From Victivallales bacterium (GTDB lineage Bacteria; Verrucomicrobiota; Lentisphaeria; Oligosphaerales; Oligosphaeraceae): a stretch of 7,541 nt of DNA. This document shows, piece after piece, positions 1-7,031 of this stretch (within the stretch, counting starts at the first letter, position 1; the number at the start of each line of letters is the position of its first letter). Position numbers and translations under genes: made by a program. Below the pieces are notes generated by a model, which was given only the letters and a program-made list of their open reading frames with translations, did not search any database and was not told the DNA's origin. The DNA lies in contig JAFZZD010000271.1 of assembly GCA_017615955.1 (NCBI GenBank), forward strand, positions 1 through 7,541, in the 5' to 3' direction.

Positions 1-17
1 CAATAGTAGAAAATCAT

Positions 18-50
18 GCCCTACCAGCGAGTAGGGCCGCTCTGCGGCCC
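18..50. repeat. Two overlapping GC-rich hairpins (intergenic repeat)
   Basis: GCCCTAC (18-24) pairs perfectly with GTAGGGC (31-37) around a 6-base loop. GGGCCGC (34-40) pairs perfectly with GCGGCCC (44-50) around the loop TCT. The two stems share bases 34-37, so they cannot both form in full. No T-run follows, so this is not a standard intrinsic terminator. A GTAGG/CCTAC stem abutting a GC-rich stem is also seen at 3733-3767, which suggests a dispersed intergenic repeat family. The window starts only 17 bases upstream, so the element may extend further left. Confidence 0.6.
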
Positions 51-140
51 CTTACTTGGCATATCTGAAAAGTGATTTTGCCAGATTCTGCCCCTACTTA
101 TTTCCTACAGAACTATCAATTGCGTTATGGGATATCTGTG

Positions 141-193
141 AAAAATTCAACATCTTTTTAAAATAAAAATTTAAAATGTGCGTTATATTACAC
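141..193 (+). promoter_or_regulatory. AT-rich candidate promoter/operator region upstream of the regulator gene
   Basis: The stretch before the first gene is clearly AT-rich compared with the coding DNA. TAAAAT (172-177) resembles a -10 box, but no good -35 box lies at the right spacing; TTCAAC (146-151) is only a weak match. An imperfect palindrome, GTG-N3-TATA-N3-CAC (178-193), lies just downstream and would suit a TetR-type dimer, but only its outer and central bases are symmetric. The octamer TGCGTTAT occurs at 121-128 and again at 179-186. The location is plausible for an autoregulated operon. The exact promoter and operator are guesses. Confidence 0.25.
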
Positions 194-224
194 GACGTAT
201 TTTTTCAAAAGGAGAAACAGCACT

Positions 225-899
225 ATGGCAAAAGAAGAGAAAACAGCAGTAAAGGAGCGTCTCCTGGCGACTGGTGTCAAGCTTTTTGCCGAAAAGGGTT
301 ACGCGGCCTCCACGTTCAGGGACATCTGCGAGGCGGCTGGCAGCAACATCGCCGCCATCAACTACTATTTCGGGGACAAGGAAGGCTTCTACCTGGCGGT
401 CAGGGACTATGCCAACAACATGTTCAGAGACAAACTGGACGCTTTGTGGACAAAGGCTGAACAGGATCCATGGGAGGCTCTTCGCCTCAACATTGATTTC
501 CTGTTGGAATGCGCATACGATGACACCATGTTTCAGATCAACTGGATGCACCTGCGTGAACTCATAGACATTGACGTGCTGCCCAAGCCTGAAATGACTG
601 AGGAACGGCAGAAACGCGCCAATGACTATACGGAGAAAATGGCAAATTTCCTTGGGAAACTACTGGGACCTGGCGCGGACACGCCGGAAAACATAAGCCT
701 TCTCAAGTACACATACCACAGCTTCTGCCTGTTCCTGCCCATCCACAGGCAAATACAGGAAAAATGCCTGCATGGCAAGGGGCGTTTCGATGTGCGTTCC
801 GCAATGGACAAAAAACAGCTGGCAGAATGCATCTTCAATGTTGTCAGACACACGGTGGATGACATGAGGGCACAATCTAAAAAAGACAACAATAATTAA
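225..899 (+). CDS. TetR/AcrR-family transcriptional regulator (CecR/YbiH-like)
   Basis: This is probably the ligand-responsive repressor of the efflux operon that follows it. The 224-aa protein has a typical TetR N-terminal DNA-binding domain at about residues 11-57, with the pattern LFAEKGY, then T-F-R-D-I-C-E-A-A-G, then the recognition-helix end NIAAINYYFGDKEGFY. The 'NIAAINYYFG' form resembles the CecR/YbiH branch. The rest is a helical ligand and dimerisation domain without a recognisable pocket motif, ending in a short charged, Asn-rich tail. The start is supported by AAAAGGAG (207-214), 10 bases upstream of the ATG. The stop lies 16 bases before the channel gene's ATG on the same strand, so regulator and pump are probably cotranscribed and autoregulated. 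The TetR assignment is firm; the ligand and the CecR-like subgrouping are inference. Confidence 0.93.
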   Translation: MAKEEKTAVKERLLATGVKLFAEKGYAASTFRDICEAAGSNIAAINYYFGDKEGFYLAVRDYANNMFRDKLDALWTKAEQDPWEALRLNIDFLLECAYDDTMFQINWMHLRELIDIDVLPKPEMTEERQKRANDYTEKMANFLGKLLGPGADTPENISLLKYTYHSFCLFLPIHRQIQEKCLHGKGRFDVRSAMDKKQLAECIFNVVRHTVDDMRAQSKKDNNN

Positions 900-903
900 T
901 TTG

Positions 904-911
904 AAAAGGAG
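904..911 (+). promoter_or_regulatory. Ribosome binding site that sets the start of the outer-membrane channel gene
   Basis: AAAAGGAG lies 4 bases before the ATG at 916. A longer reading of the frame would begin at TTG 901, but that start would place this Shine-Dalgarno inside the gene and add five polar residues before the signal peptide. The ATG at 916 gives a classical signal sequence beginning MKKIVLVLV. Confidence 0.75.
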
Positions 912-915
912 TAAA

Positions 916-2226
916 ATGAAGAAGATCGTACTTGTTCTTGTGGCAATCGCAGTTGCCGCCTTCTGTGAAGAGAAAGCAAATGACAAGAAGGTCATGAAGT
1001 TGACTTTGGAGGAGGCCAAGAAAATCGCCCTGGCGGAAAACCCATCCTTGGCCATAACGAAAGCAAGAATACGCGCAGCCGCGGAGACGGTCAACCGCGA
1101 AAAGGCAAACTACTGGCCTAGCTTCGACCTGTCCGCAGGAATCACCCGCATAAGGGACTATCCAACAACACGCCCCAACAGGGACTTTGACAATACCACC
1201 AAGTATTACACTGGCGTTTCGGCGTCATGGACAATATTCGATGGCTTTCAAAGAGAATACAATGTGCTGACGGCAAACTATGGCCTGGTAAGCGCCATGC
1301 AGTCTGACAAGGATGCACAGAGGCTGCTCATCAAATCCGTCAGCCTGGCATTTTTCACCGCGCTTCTGGCACAGGACAACATGGACATTTCCAAGGAAGA
1401 CGCGGCCTTCAACAGAATACTTCTGGACGATGCCCAGAAGAGGCATGACGGCGGCATTGCCAAAGCCAGCGAGGTCAAGAACTTCCAGCTGAAAGTCCAG
1501 AACGCGGAGGCTGACTATGTGACATCGGAAAAGAACTGGCACCTTGCCATAGTCGCCCTAGGCGCGCTTCTTGCCATCAAGGGGGACAACATCTGGGAGA
1601 CCCTGGTACTCGTGCCACCTGCCACCATCAAGGATGAACAATATGACTTCGCAAAACTATACGACTATGCCATACAGCATCGTCCTGACCTGCTGAACTG
1701 CAATGCCAAAATCCAGAACTGCAGGGATGCCATCACAGCCGCCAAGGACAGATGGTATCCCACATTGAGCGCATTCGGCGATTATGACTTCGAACGCTAT
1801 CATGCCGCTCATTTCAACAAACATTACGACCGTACCGTTGACTTCGGCCTGAAAATGACATGGAATGTCTTCGAGGGCGGGCGCACCAGCGCGGAAATCT
1901 CACAGGCGGAGGCAAACCTGGTGGAGGCCATAAAGGAAAGGGACGACCTGCTGATCACCATCGATTCAGACATACGACAGGACCTCCTCACCATTCAGTC
2001 CAGCAGAAAACTCCTGCAACTCCAGGAGCAGACCCTTGCCACCGCAAAGGAAATCAGAGACCTGGTTCATGAGGAATACCTGGGCGGCACGGCAACCATC
2101 ACACGCCTTAATGAAGCACAGACCGACGTGACGAAAGCTGCCTCCGAACGTTCGGCAGCCCGCATCCAACTGCTTAACAGCATTGAAGGCCTGAGAGTGA
2201 GCACTGCTGAAAATCTGGCGGAATAA
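916..2226 (+). CDS. TolC-family outer-membrane efflux protein
   Basis: This is the outer-membrane exit duct of the tripartite pump; the family forms trimers of a beta-barrel on a long periplasmic alpha-barrel. The 436-aa product from ATG 916 begins with a signal peptide (KK then about 13 hydrophobic residues). It shows the internal duplication of the family: repeat 1 has W105-T-I-F-D-G and repeat 2 has W316-N-V-F-E-G-G, 211 residues apart, each followed by a long Ala/Gln/Glu-rich helix. The C-terminal half contains typical helix text such as AEISQAEANLVEA and LVHEEYLGGTATITRLNEAQ. Cys17 sits after the hydrophobic core, but Phe at -1 is wrong for a lipobox, so lipidation is unlikely and cleavage by signal peptidase I near A12-V13-A14 is more plausible. 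The gene lies 33 bases before the adaptor gene. Confidence 0.95.
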   Translation: MKKIVLVLVAIAVAAFCEEKANDKKVMKLTLEEAKKIALAENPSLAITKARIRAAAETVNREKANYWPSFDLSAGITRIRDYPTTRPNRDFDNTTKYYTGVSASWTIFDGFQREYNVLTANYGLVSAMQSDKDAQRLLIKSVSLAFFTALLAQDNMDISKEDAAFNRILLDDAQKRHDGGIAKASEVKNFQLKVQNAEADYVTSEKNWHLAIVALGALLAIKGDNIWETLVLVPPATIKDEQYDFAKLYDYAIQHRPDLLNCNAKIQNCRDAITAAKDRWYPTLSAFGDYDFERYHAAHFNKHYDRTVDFGLKMTWNVFEGGRTSAEISQAEANLVEAIKERDDLLITIDSDIRQDLLTIQSSRKLLQLQEQTLATAKEIRDLVHEEYLGGTATITRLNEAQTDVTKAASERSAARIQLLNSIEGLRVSTAENLAE

Positions 2227-2259
2227 CTCAAACACAAAACAACTCAACACGGTAAACAG

Positions 2260-3675
2260 ATGAAAAAAAGCAAAGCTATTGTAACGGCACTCGCAGCCGT
2301 GGCCATTTTGGTATTCGCAGGCTTCGGATACGCCAAGGTCCAGGCATACAACAAGGCAAGGCAGGCCGCAAGAGCAGGAAAACGGGACTTATCTGTTACC
2401 GTGCAAACGGCAAGGGTGACCTACGCCAGAATAGACAATGTCTCCACATTCAACGGCGACATACAGGCGATGCGCACAGTCATCCTCAAGCCCAAAATAT
2501 CAGGCCGGCTGCTGACACTGGCACTGGAGGATGGCACGCCTGTGGAAGAAGGCGTGCTTGTCAAGAAAGGACAGCTCATCGCCCGCATAGACGACAGGGA
2601 ACACAAGGCGCAGCTGGCAAACGCAAAAGCCGCCAAACTCGCGGCAGAGGCGACACTGGCAGTGGCAAAATCCAATGTCACCAACGCAGACGCGGGCCTT
2701 CTTAACGCCAAGGCATCCATGGAGCAAAAGAATGCGGACAGGAAGAGTGCCGCTGCCTCCGCTGAATCGGCAAAGGTCTCCCTGGCTGACAAGCAAAGGG
2801 AACTTACAAGGCAGAAAGGCCTGCTGGCCAAAATGGCGACTACCCAGCAGACATACGACCAGGCACAGACCGCATTCGAGCAGGCCGAGGCGGAAAACAG
2901 GAAGGCACTGGCGGCAATCGCCGCCGCAGACGCGCAAATCCGCGCAGCAGAGGCAAATCTCAAGCAGGCGGAGGCAAACCTGGAGCGCTACAAGGCAAAT
3001 GTGCAGGAGGCAGAAGCCAGTCTGCAGCAGGCGGCAGCCAACCTGGAACAGGCCGAAGTCAACTTCTCGGAAACAAAACTGTATGCGCCCATGGACGGCG
3101 TCATCGGCATGAAGCACGTGGATCCAGGCGCCATGGTTTCACCGTCCACGGACATTGTCACCATCCTTGACATGGCGCAGGTCAAGATCCTCATCTCCAT
3201 TCCCATGAACCGCCTGTCAAGCGTGGTTCCAGGCAAGACCAAGGCGACCATGCGCACCGAGGCCATGCCTGGCAAGACCATAGACTGCACAGTGGCAAAA
3301 ATCTACCCCGCAGTCAACACCACCACCAGAACCGCCCAAGTTGAAATCCGCATTGACAACATAGTGGGCGCACACAATGAATACCTGCTGAAGGACGGCA
3401 TGTACGCCACCGTGGATGTCATGATTGAATCCAAGCCACGGGTCCTGGCAATTCCCTCCGCCCTTCCTATCCGCAACCTCTCCCGCAACATCGTGTACCG
3501 CGTGAAGGGCAACAAAGTCGAGGCTGTCAATGTGAAGCTGGGAATCCGCTTCGCGGAGAACGTGGAAGTCCTCTCTGGCCTGAAGGAAGGCGATGAAATC
3601 GTCATTGTTGGACAGCACCGCCTTACCGACGGCTGTGATATCAAGATCCTGAAAGGCAACAACCTCTCCATGTAG
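2260..3675 (+). CDS. RND efflux periplasmic adaptor (membrane fusion protein, HlyD/AcrA family)
   Basis: This adaptor links the pump to the outer-membrane channel. The 471-aa protein has an uncleaved anchor or signal segment at about residues 7-25 and no lipobox Cys. The first half of the lipoyl domain is at about 57-112 (LKPKISGRL, then VKKGQLIARID). A long coiled-coil hairpin spans about 114-270, the second lipoyl half starts at YAPMDGVIG (275-283), and beta-barrel and membrane-proximal domains run to the end. The hairpin tip carries R184-x3-L188-x6-T195, matching the RLS motif that contacts TolC with Thr in place of Ser. Arms of about 75 residues are longer than in AcrA/MexA. The start is the first possible one: the same frame holds the previous gene's stop codon, and no ATG, GTG or TTG lies between. 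There is no Shine-Dalgarno; the leader is A/C-rich. Confidence 0.96.
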   Translation: MKKSKAIVTALAAVAILVFAGFGYAKVQAYNKARQAARAGKRDLSVTVQTARVTYARIDNVSTFNGDIQAMRTVILKPKISGRLLTLALEDGTPVEEGVLVKKGQLIARIDDREHKAQLANAKAAKLAAEATLAVAKSNVTNADAGLLNAKASMEQKNADRKSAAASAESAKVSLADKQRELTRQKGLLAKMATTQQTYDQAQTAFEQAEAENRKALAAIAAADAQIRAAEANLKQAEANLERYKANVQEAEASLQQAAANLEQAEVNFSETKLYAPMDGVIGMKHVDPGAMVSPSTDIVTILDMAQVKILISIPMNRLSSVVPGKTKATMRTEAMPGKTIDCTVAKIYPAVNTTTRTAQVEIRIDNIVGAHNEYLLKDGMYATVDVMIESKPRVLAIPSALPIRNLSRNIVYRVKGNKVEAVNVKLGIRFAENVEVLSGLKEGDEIVIVGQHRLTDGCDIKILKGNNLSM

Positions 3676-3678
3676 AAA

Positions 3679-3820
3679 AGTGGACAGTGGACAGTGGACT
3701 GTTCTGTGCGCGGGCGTTCTCGCCCGCGTTTAGTAGGCATAGTCCTACCTGCGGCTTTCGCCGCAGGCACTGAACTACCCACAGTCCACTGTCCACTGTC
3801 CACAGACCACTGTCCACTCA
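3679..3820. repeat. Composite palindromic element: inverted heptamer arrays enclosing three hairpins
   Basis: On the left, three direct heptamers run GTGGACA, GTGGACA, GTGGACT (3680-3700). On the right, five units run AGTCCAC, TGTCCAC, TGTCCAC, AGACCAC, TGTCCAC (3783-3817). The left arm 3680-3702 is perfectly complementary to 3781-3803 over 23 bp. Between the arms lie three perfect hairpins: CGCGGGCG/CGCCCGCG (3709-3728, loop TTCT), GTAGG/CCTAC (3733-3748, 6-base loop) and CCTGCGGC/GCCGCAGG (3748-3767, loop TTTC). The element fills the gap from 4 bases after the adaptor stop to 16 bases before the pump ATG. It encodes nothing convincing and no transposase is present. Tandem heptamers recall the STRR repeats described in cyanobacteria, but the combination with hairpins is not one I can name. 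Confidence 0.85.
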
Positions 3821-3836
3821 TAACTAATTTACCTCT

Positions 3837-6800
3837 ATGAAACTACCTGAATTTGGTGTAAATCGCCCCGTAGCCACGGCAATGTTCTTTCTGATGCTGC
3901 TGGCATTGGGAATTATCTGCTTCATCAAGTTGGGCATCGATTTGGCGCCTGACATCGAACCCTCCAGGGTGACTGTCATGACAACCTGGGAAGGCGCCTC
4001 CTGCGAAGACGTGGAGACAAAGGTCACCCGTGTGCTGGAGAAGCGGCTGGGGTCAGTCTCCAATCTGGACGAAATCCGCTCCAATACATCGGAAGGGCGC
4101 TCCCAGATCACATGCCAGTTCACATGGGGCACCGACATCAACGAGGCCTCCAACGATGTACGCTCACAGATTGACCGCGTCAGAAGAAACCTGCCTGACG
4201 ATGTGGACGACCCGCTCATCTTCAAATTCGACTCGGCCAACATGCCGATCATGGTCATTGGCGTCACAGCCAAGGAAAGCATTGAAAAACTGTACGACAT
4301 CATTGATGACGAGGTATTTCAGCCATTGCAGCGCCTGGACGGCGTGGGTTCCGTTGATGCATTCGGCGGCCTGCGGCGGCAGATCAATGTCATTCTCTCC
4401 CGCGAAAAACTGTCTGGATACGGCCTTACTTTGAAGGACATCGAGAGAGCCATTGACGATGAAAACAAGACACTTCCCGCCGGCACGCTCAAACTGGGCA
4501 TCATTGAATACACCATCCGCATCCTGGGCGAATATGCAGACCCGGAACAAATCAAGGAAATCCCACTGCTCCAAAAGGACGGCGCAATCATACGCCTGAA
4601 GGACGTGGCCGAAATCAAGGATTCTTTCGAGGAAATCACGCAGTACGTCGAGACCATGGGCAGGGACGGCATGATCATGATCGTGCAAAAACGCACTGGC
4701 GCAAACACAGTCGCCGTATGCAACGCCGTCAAAAACGAACTCAAGGAACTCAAGAAAGTCATCCCACGCGACATCGACTTCTACATCGTGAACGATTCCA
4801 GCACATTCATCATGCAGTCCATCAACAACGTGCGCAGTTCGGTGCTGTGGGGCGGTCTCTTCGTCATCCTGGTGTCCTACTTCTTCCTGCGCAATGCAAG
4901 AACCTCGCTGGTCATTGTATTGACCATTCCTTTCTCGCTAATTATTGCATTCTGCTATATGTATTTTATGGGATGGACCATCAATATGATCAGCCTGTCC
5001 GCTCTGGCCATCGCCATAGGCATGGTGGTTGACAACGCCATCGTCGTCCTGGAGAACATAACCAGCCATGTGAACCGCGGGGTCAAGGTGCGCGAGGCCT
5101 CCATGTTCGCGGCCAGCGAGGTGGGTCTGTCCCTGGTGGCCTCCACGGCCACCACGATTTGCGTGTTCATGCCGCTGGTGTTTGTGGAAGGTGCGTCTGG
5201 CATCATGTTCCGCCAGCTGGGCGGCCTTGTCACCGCCACGCTTCTGGCCAGTCTTGCCTGCGCATTGACGCTGACTCCCATGCTGAGTTCCCTGCTGCTG
5301 AAGCCAGTCCCCCGCACCCAAAAGGAAATAGAGGAGGCTGCAAAGGACAACTCCCTGGGCAAGCGCCTCTACCAATGGTCTGAAAAGAGATTCCAGACAT
5401 TCGAGAATGCGTATGGCAGGCTGCTGGACTTCGGCCTGCGGCATTCATCCACAGTCATTCTTCTGGCAGTTGCGGTCGTTGGCATTGCAATCATGGTGAT
5501 TCCATTCGTGGGTTCGGAATTCACGCCTGACCAGGATACTGGCGAAATGGGCATCCGCTTCCAGCTGCCAGTCTCCACACGAGCGGAACTTACAGCAAAA
5601 ACAGCCCGCAAAATCGTGGACGTGGTCTATGCAAAGGAAAAGGAACTGCTGAAGGAAAAGGGCAAGGGCATCGCGCCAAACAAGGAGGAACTGGACGAAA
5701 ACGGCAACCCCACTCCGCGTACAACCGGCATACGCTTCACCAACTGGCGCGCTGGACGAAGCTCATCAGGCTGGGGCAACAGAGGCTCCCACGTGGGACA
5801 GCTGAACATCAAGTACATCCCCATGGAAGAGCGCCCATACGGCACAGCCGAACTGGGCGACCGCATACTGAAGGAACTCCGCACCTGGCCAGAATTCAAC
5901 CGCATTTTCCTGGATACGTCCAACAGACTCATGACCATGATCATGGGCGGCAACAATGAAAAGCCCATCATCGTCAAAATCCTGGGCTACAACCTGGACA
6001 CGACACAGGGAATCGCAAACTGCATCAAGGACCTGGCAATGGATATCCCTGGCGTACGTGACCCAATCGTCACATTCGACAACGGCAACCGCGAAATCGT
6101 CATCAACATCGACCGCGAAATGGCCGCCGTCCTGGGCGTGAATGTGGACAACATCGTCTCATCAATCCGCACACTCTTCTACGGCAAGGAGGCAAGCCAG
6201 TTCCGCCAGGGCGAAGACGAATACGACATCTTCGTGCAACTTGGCCAAGACCAGCGCACCAGCATCACAGACATTCAGAACAGCGAAATCACCGTGAACG
6301 GCAACCGCATCCGCCTGGATTCCTTCGCCACCATCAGCGAGGAACTGGGGCCTGTCACCATCAACCGCACAGGCCAGGAACGCGTGGTGCAACTTCAGAT
6401 GGACGTGTATGACCGCTCGCTGGGCGAGGTGTTCTCCGACCTGCGCAAGGCCATCGACGAGAAAATTGCCCTTCCGCCTGGCGTGGCGATCACATACGAC
6501 GGACAGGTCAAGGAACAGGGCAAGTCCTTCAGAGACCTTACACTGATACTGGTGCTGGGCATCCTGCTGGTGTACATGGTCATGGCCGCCCAGTTCGAAT
6601 CATATCTGGCGCCGTTCATCGTCATGTTCTCCATTCCGTTTGCATTCGCCGGCGCCATATTCGCGCTGGCCTTGACTGGCAAGACACTGAACATAATGTC
6701 CTTCATCGGCCTGATCATGCTGGTGGGCACGGTTGTCAACAACGCAATCGTTCTGATTGACTACATCAACATCCTGCTTTCGCGAGGCAGGGAAGTTCGC

Positions 6801-7031
6801 GATGCGGTGGTCACTTCTGGCAGACAAAGGCTGCGACCTGTGCTGATGACAACACTCACCACCATATTCGGCATGCTGCCCATGGCGCTGTCCCGCACCA
6901 CCGGCTCCGAGCTGTGGTCGCCGTTAAGCATCGCCATCATAGGCGGTCTCAGCATCTCAACGCTGGTGACGCTGGTCTTGATTCCAATTATGTATAGCCT
7001 GGTTGCCAAGACAAGGAGGTCAATGGTATGA
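3837..7031 (+). CDS. RND-family efflux pump, inner-membrane transporter (HAE1/AcrB-like)
   Basis: This is the proton-driven pump that captures substrate and passes it through the adaptor to the channel. The 1064-aa length is normal for AcrB-type RND proteins. Twelve membrane segments in the duplicated RND pattern lie near residues 11-30, 336-352, 359-378, 385-406, 430-450, 460-488, 539-560, 902-918, 926-949, 953-975, 1003-1019 and 1030-1056, with large periplasmic loops after the first and seventh. TM4 reads GMVVDNAIVVLEN with D399, equivalent to AcrB D407; N400 replaces D408. TM10 has VVNNAIVLID with N968 in place of AcrB K940. R998 and T1005 match AcrB R971 and T978. A Lys/Glu-rich insert lies at about 599-630. 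An in-frame TAA at 3825 makes ATG 3837 the first possible start, yet no Shine-Dalgarno precedes it. No heavy-metal signature was seen, so organic substrates are more likely. Confidence 0.97.
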   Translation: MKLPEFGVNRPVATAMFFLMLLALGIICFIKLGIDLAPDIEPSRVTVMTTWEGASCEDVETKVTRVLEKRLGSVSNLDEIRSNTSEGRSQITCQFTWGTDINEASNDVRSQIDRVRRNLPDDVDDPLIFKFDSANMPIMVIGVTAKESIEKLYDIIDDEVFQPLQRLDGVGSVDAFGGLRRQINVILSREKLSGYGLTLKDIERAIDDENKTLPAGTLKLGIIEYTIRILGEYADPEQIKEIPLLQKDGAIIRLKDVAEIKDSFEEITQYVETMGRDGMIMIVQKRTGANTVAVCNAVKNELKELKKVIPRDIDFYIVNDSSTFIMQSINNVRSSVLWGGLFVILVSYFFLRNARTSLVIVLTIPFSLIIAFCYMYFMGWTINMISLSALAIAIGMVVDNAIVVLENITSHVNRGVKVREASMFAASEVGLSLVASTATTICVFMPLVFVEGASGIMFRQLGGLVTATLLASLACALTLTPMLSSLLLKPVPRTQKEIEEAAKDNSLGKRLYQWSEKRFQTFENAYGRLLDFGLRHSSTVILLAVAVVGIAIMVIPFVGSEFTPDQDTGEMGIRFQLPVSTRAELTAKTARKIVDVVYAKEKELLKEKGKGIAPNKEELDENGNPTPRTTGIRFTNWRAGRSSSGWGNRGSHVGQLNIKYIPMEERPYGTAELGDRILKELRTWPEFNRIFLDTSNRLMTMIMGGNNEKPIIVKILGYNLDTTQGIANCIKDLAMDIPGVRDPIVTFDNGNREIVINIDREMAAVLGVNVDNIVSSIRTLFYGKEASQFRQGEDEYDIFVQLGQDQRTSITDIQNSEITVNGNRIRLDSFATISEELGPVTINRTGQERVVQLQMDVYDRSLGEVFSDLRKAIDEKIALPPGVAITYDGQVKEQGKSFRDLTLILVLGILLVYMVMAAQFESYLAPFIVMFSIPFAFAGAIFALALTGKTLNIMSFIGLIMLVGTVVNNAIVLIDYINILLSRGREVRDAVVTSGRQRLRPVLMTTLTTIFGMLPMALSRTTGSELWSPLSIAIIGGLSISTLVTLVLIPIMYSLVAKTRRSMV
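7013..7020 (+). promoter_or_regulatory. Perfect Shine-Dalgarno inside the end of the pump gene
   Basis: AAGGAGGT lies 7 bases before ATG 7028 and encodes part of the pump's C-terminal Lys-Thr-Arg-Arg tail. It fixes the start of the PII-like gene in preference to a downstream in-frame ATG at 7046, and it gives strong reinitiation at the ATGA overlap. Confidence 0.85.

Noticed and set aside
901..915. TTG 901 as the start of the outer-membrane channel gene
   Set aside because: The Shine-Dalgarno at 904-911 would fall inside the gene, and the extra residues precede an already complete signal peptide beginning at ATG 916.
2421..2963. Long antisense and alternate-frame open frames over the adaptor gene
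   Set aside because: They are Ala/Ser/Cys-rich or Arg/Gln-rich shadows of the coiled-coil coding strand, created by its biased codons.
3680..3803. tRNA or other known structured RNA, because of the cloverleaf-like layout
   Set aside because: The stem is far too long, the arms are simple heptamer repeats, and no conserved tRNA bases such as the TTCGA loop or a CCA end are present.
3680..3817. CRISPR array
   Set aside because: The repeats are 7-bp tandem units without spacers, present in both orientations, and no cas gene is nearby.
3303..3821. Open frame on the - strand running from the heptamer array into the adaptor gene
   Set aside because: Its N-terminus is only a translation of the heptamer repeats (SGQWSVDSGQW) and the rest is antisense to a well-supported gene. 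It has no ribosome binding site or family resemblance.
3837..7031. Heavy-metal (CusA/CzcA-type) RND pump
   Set aside because: The TM4 text GMVVDNAIVVLEN fits the drug-exporting HAE1 type, and no Met- or His-rich metal motifs are seen in the adaptor or channel.
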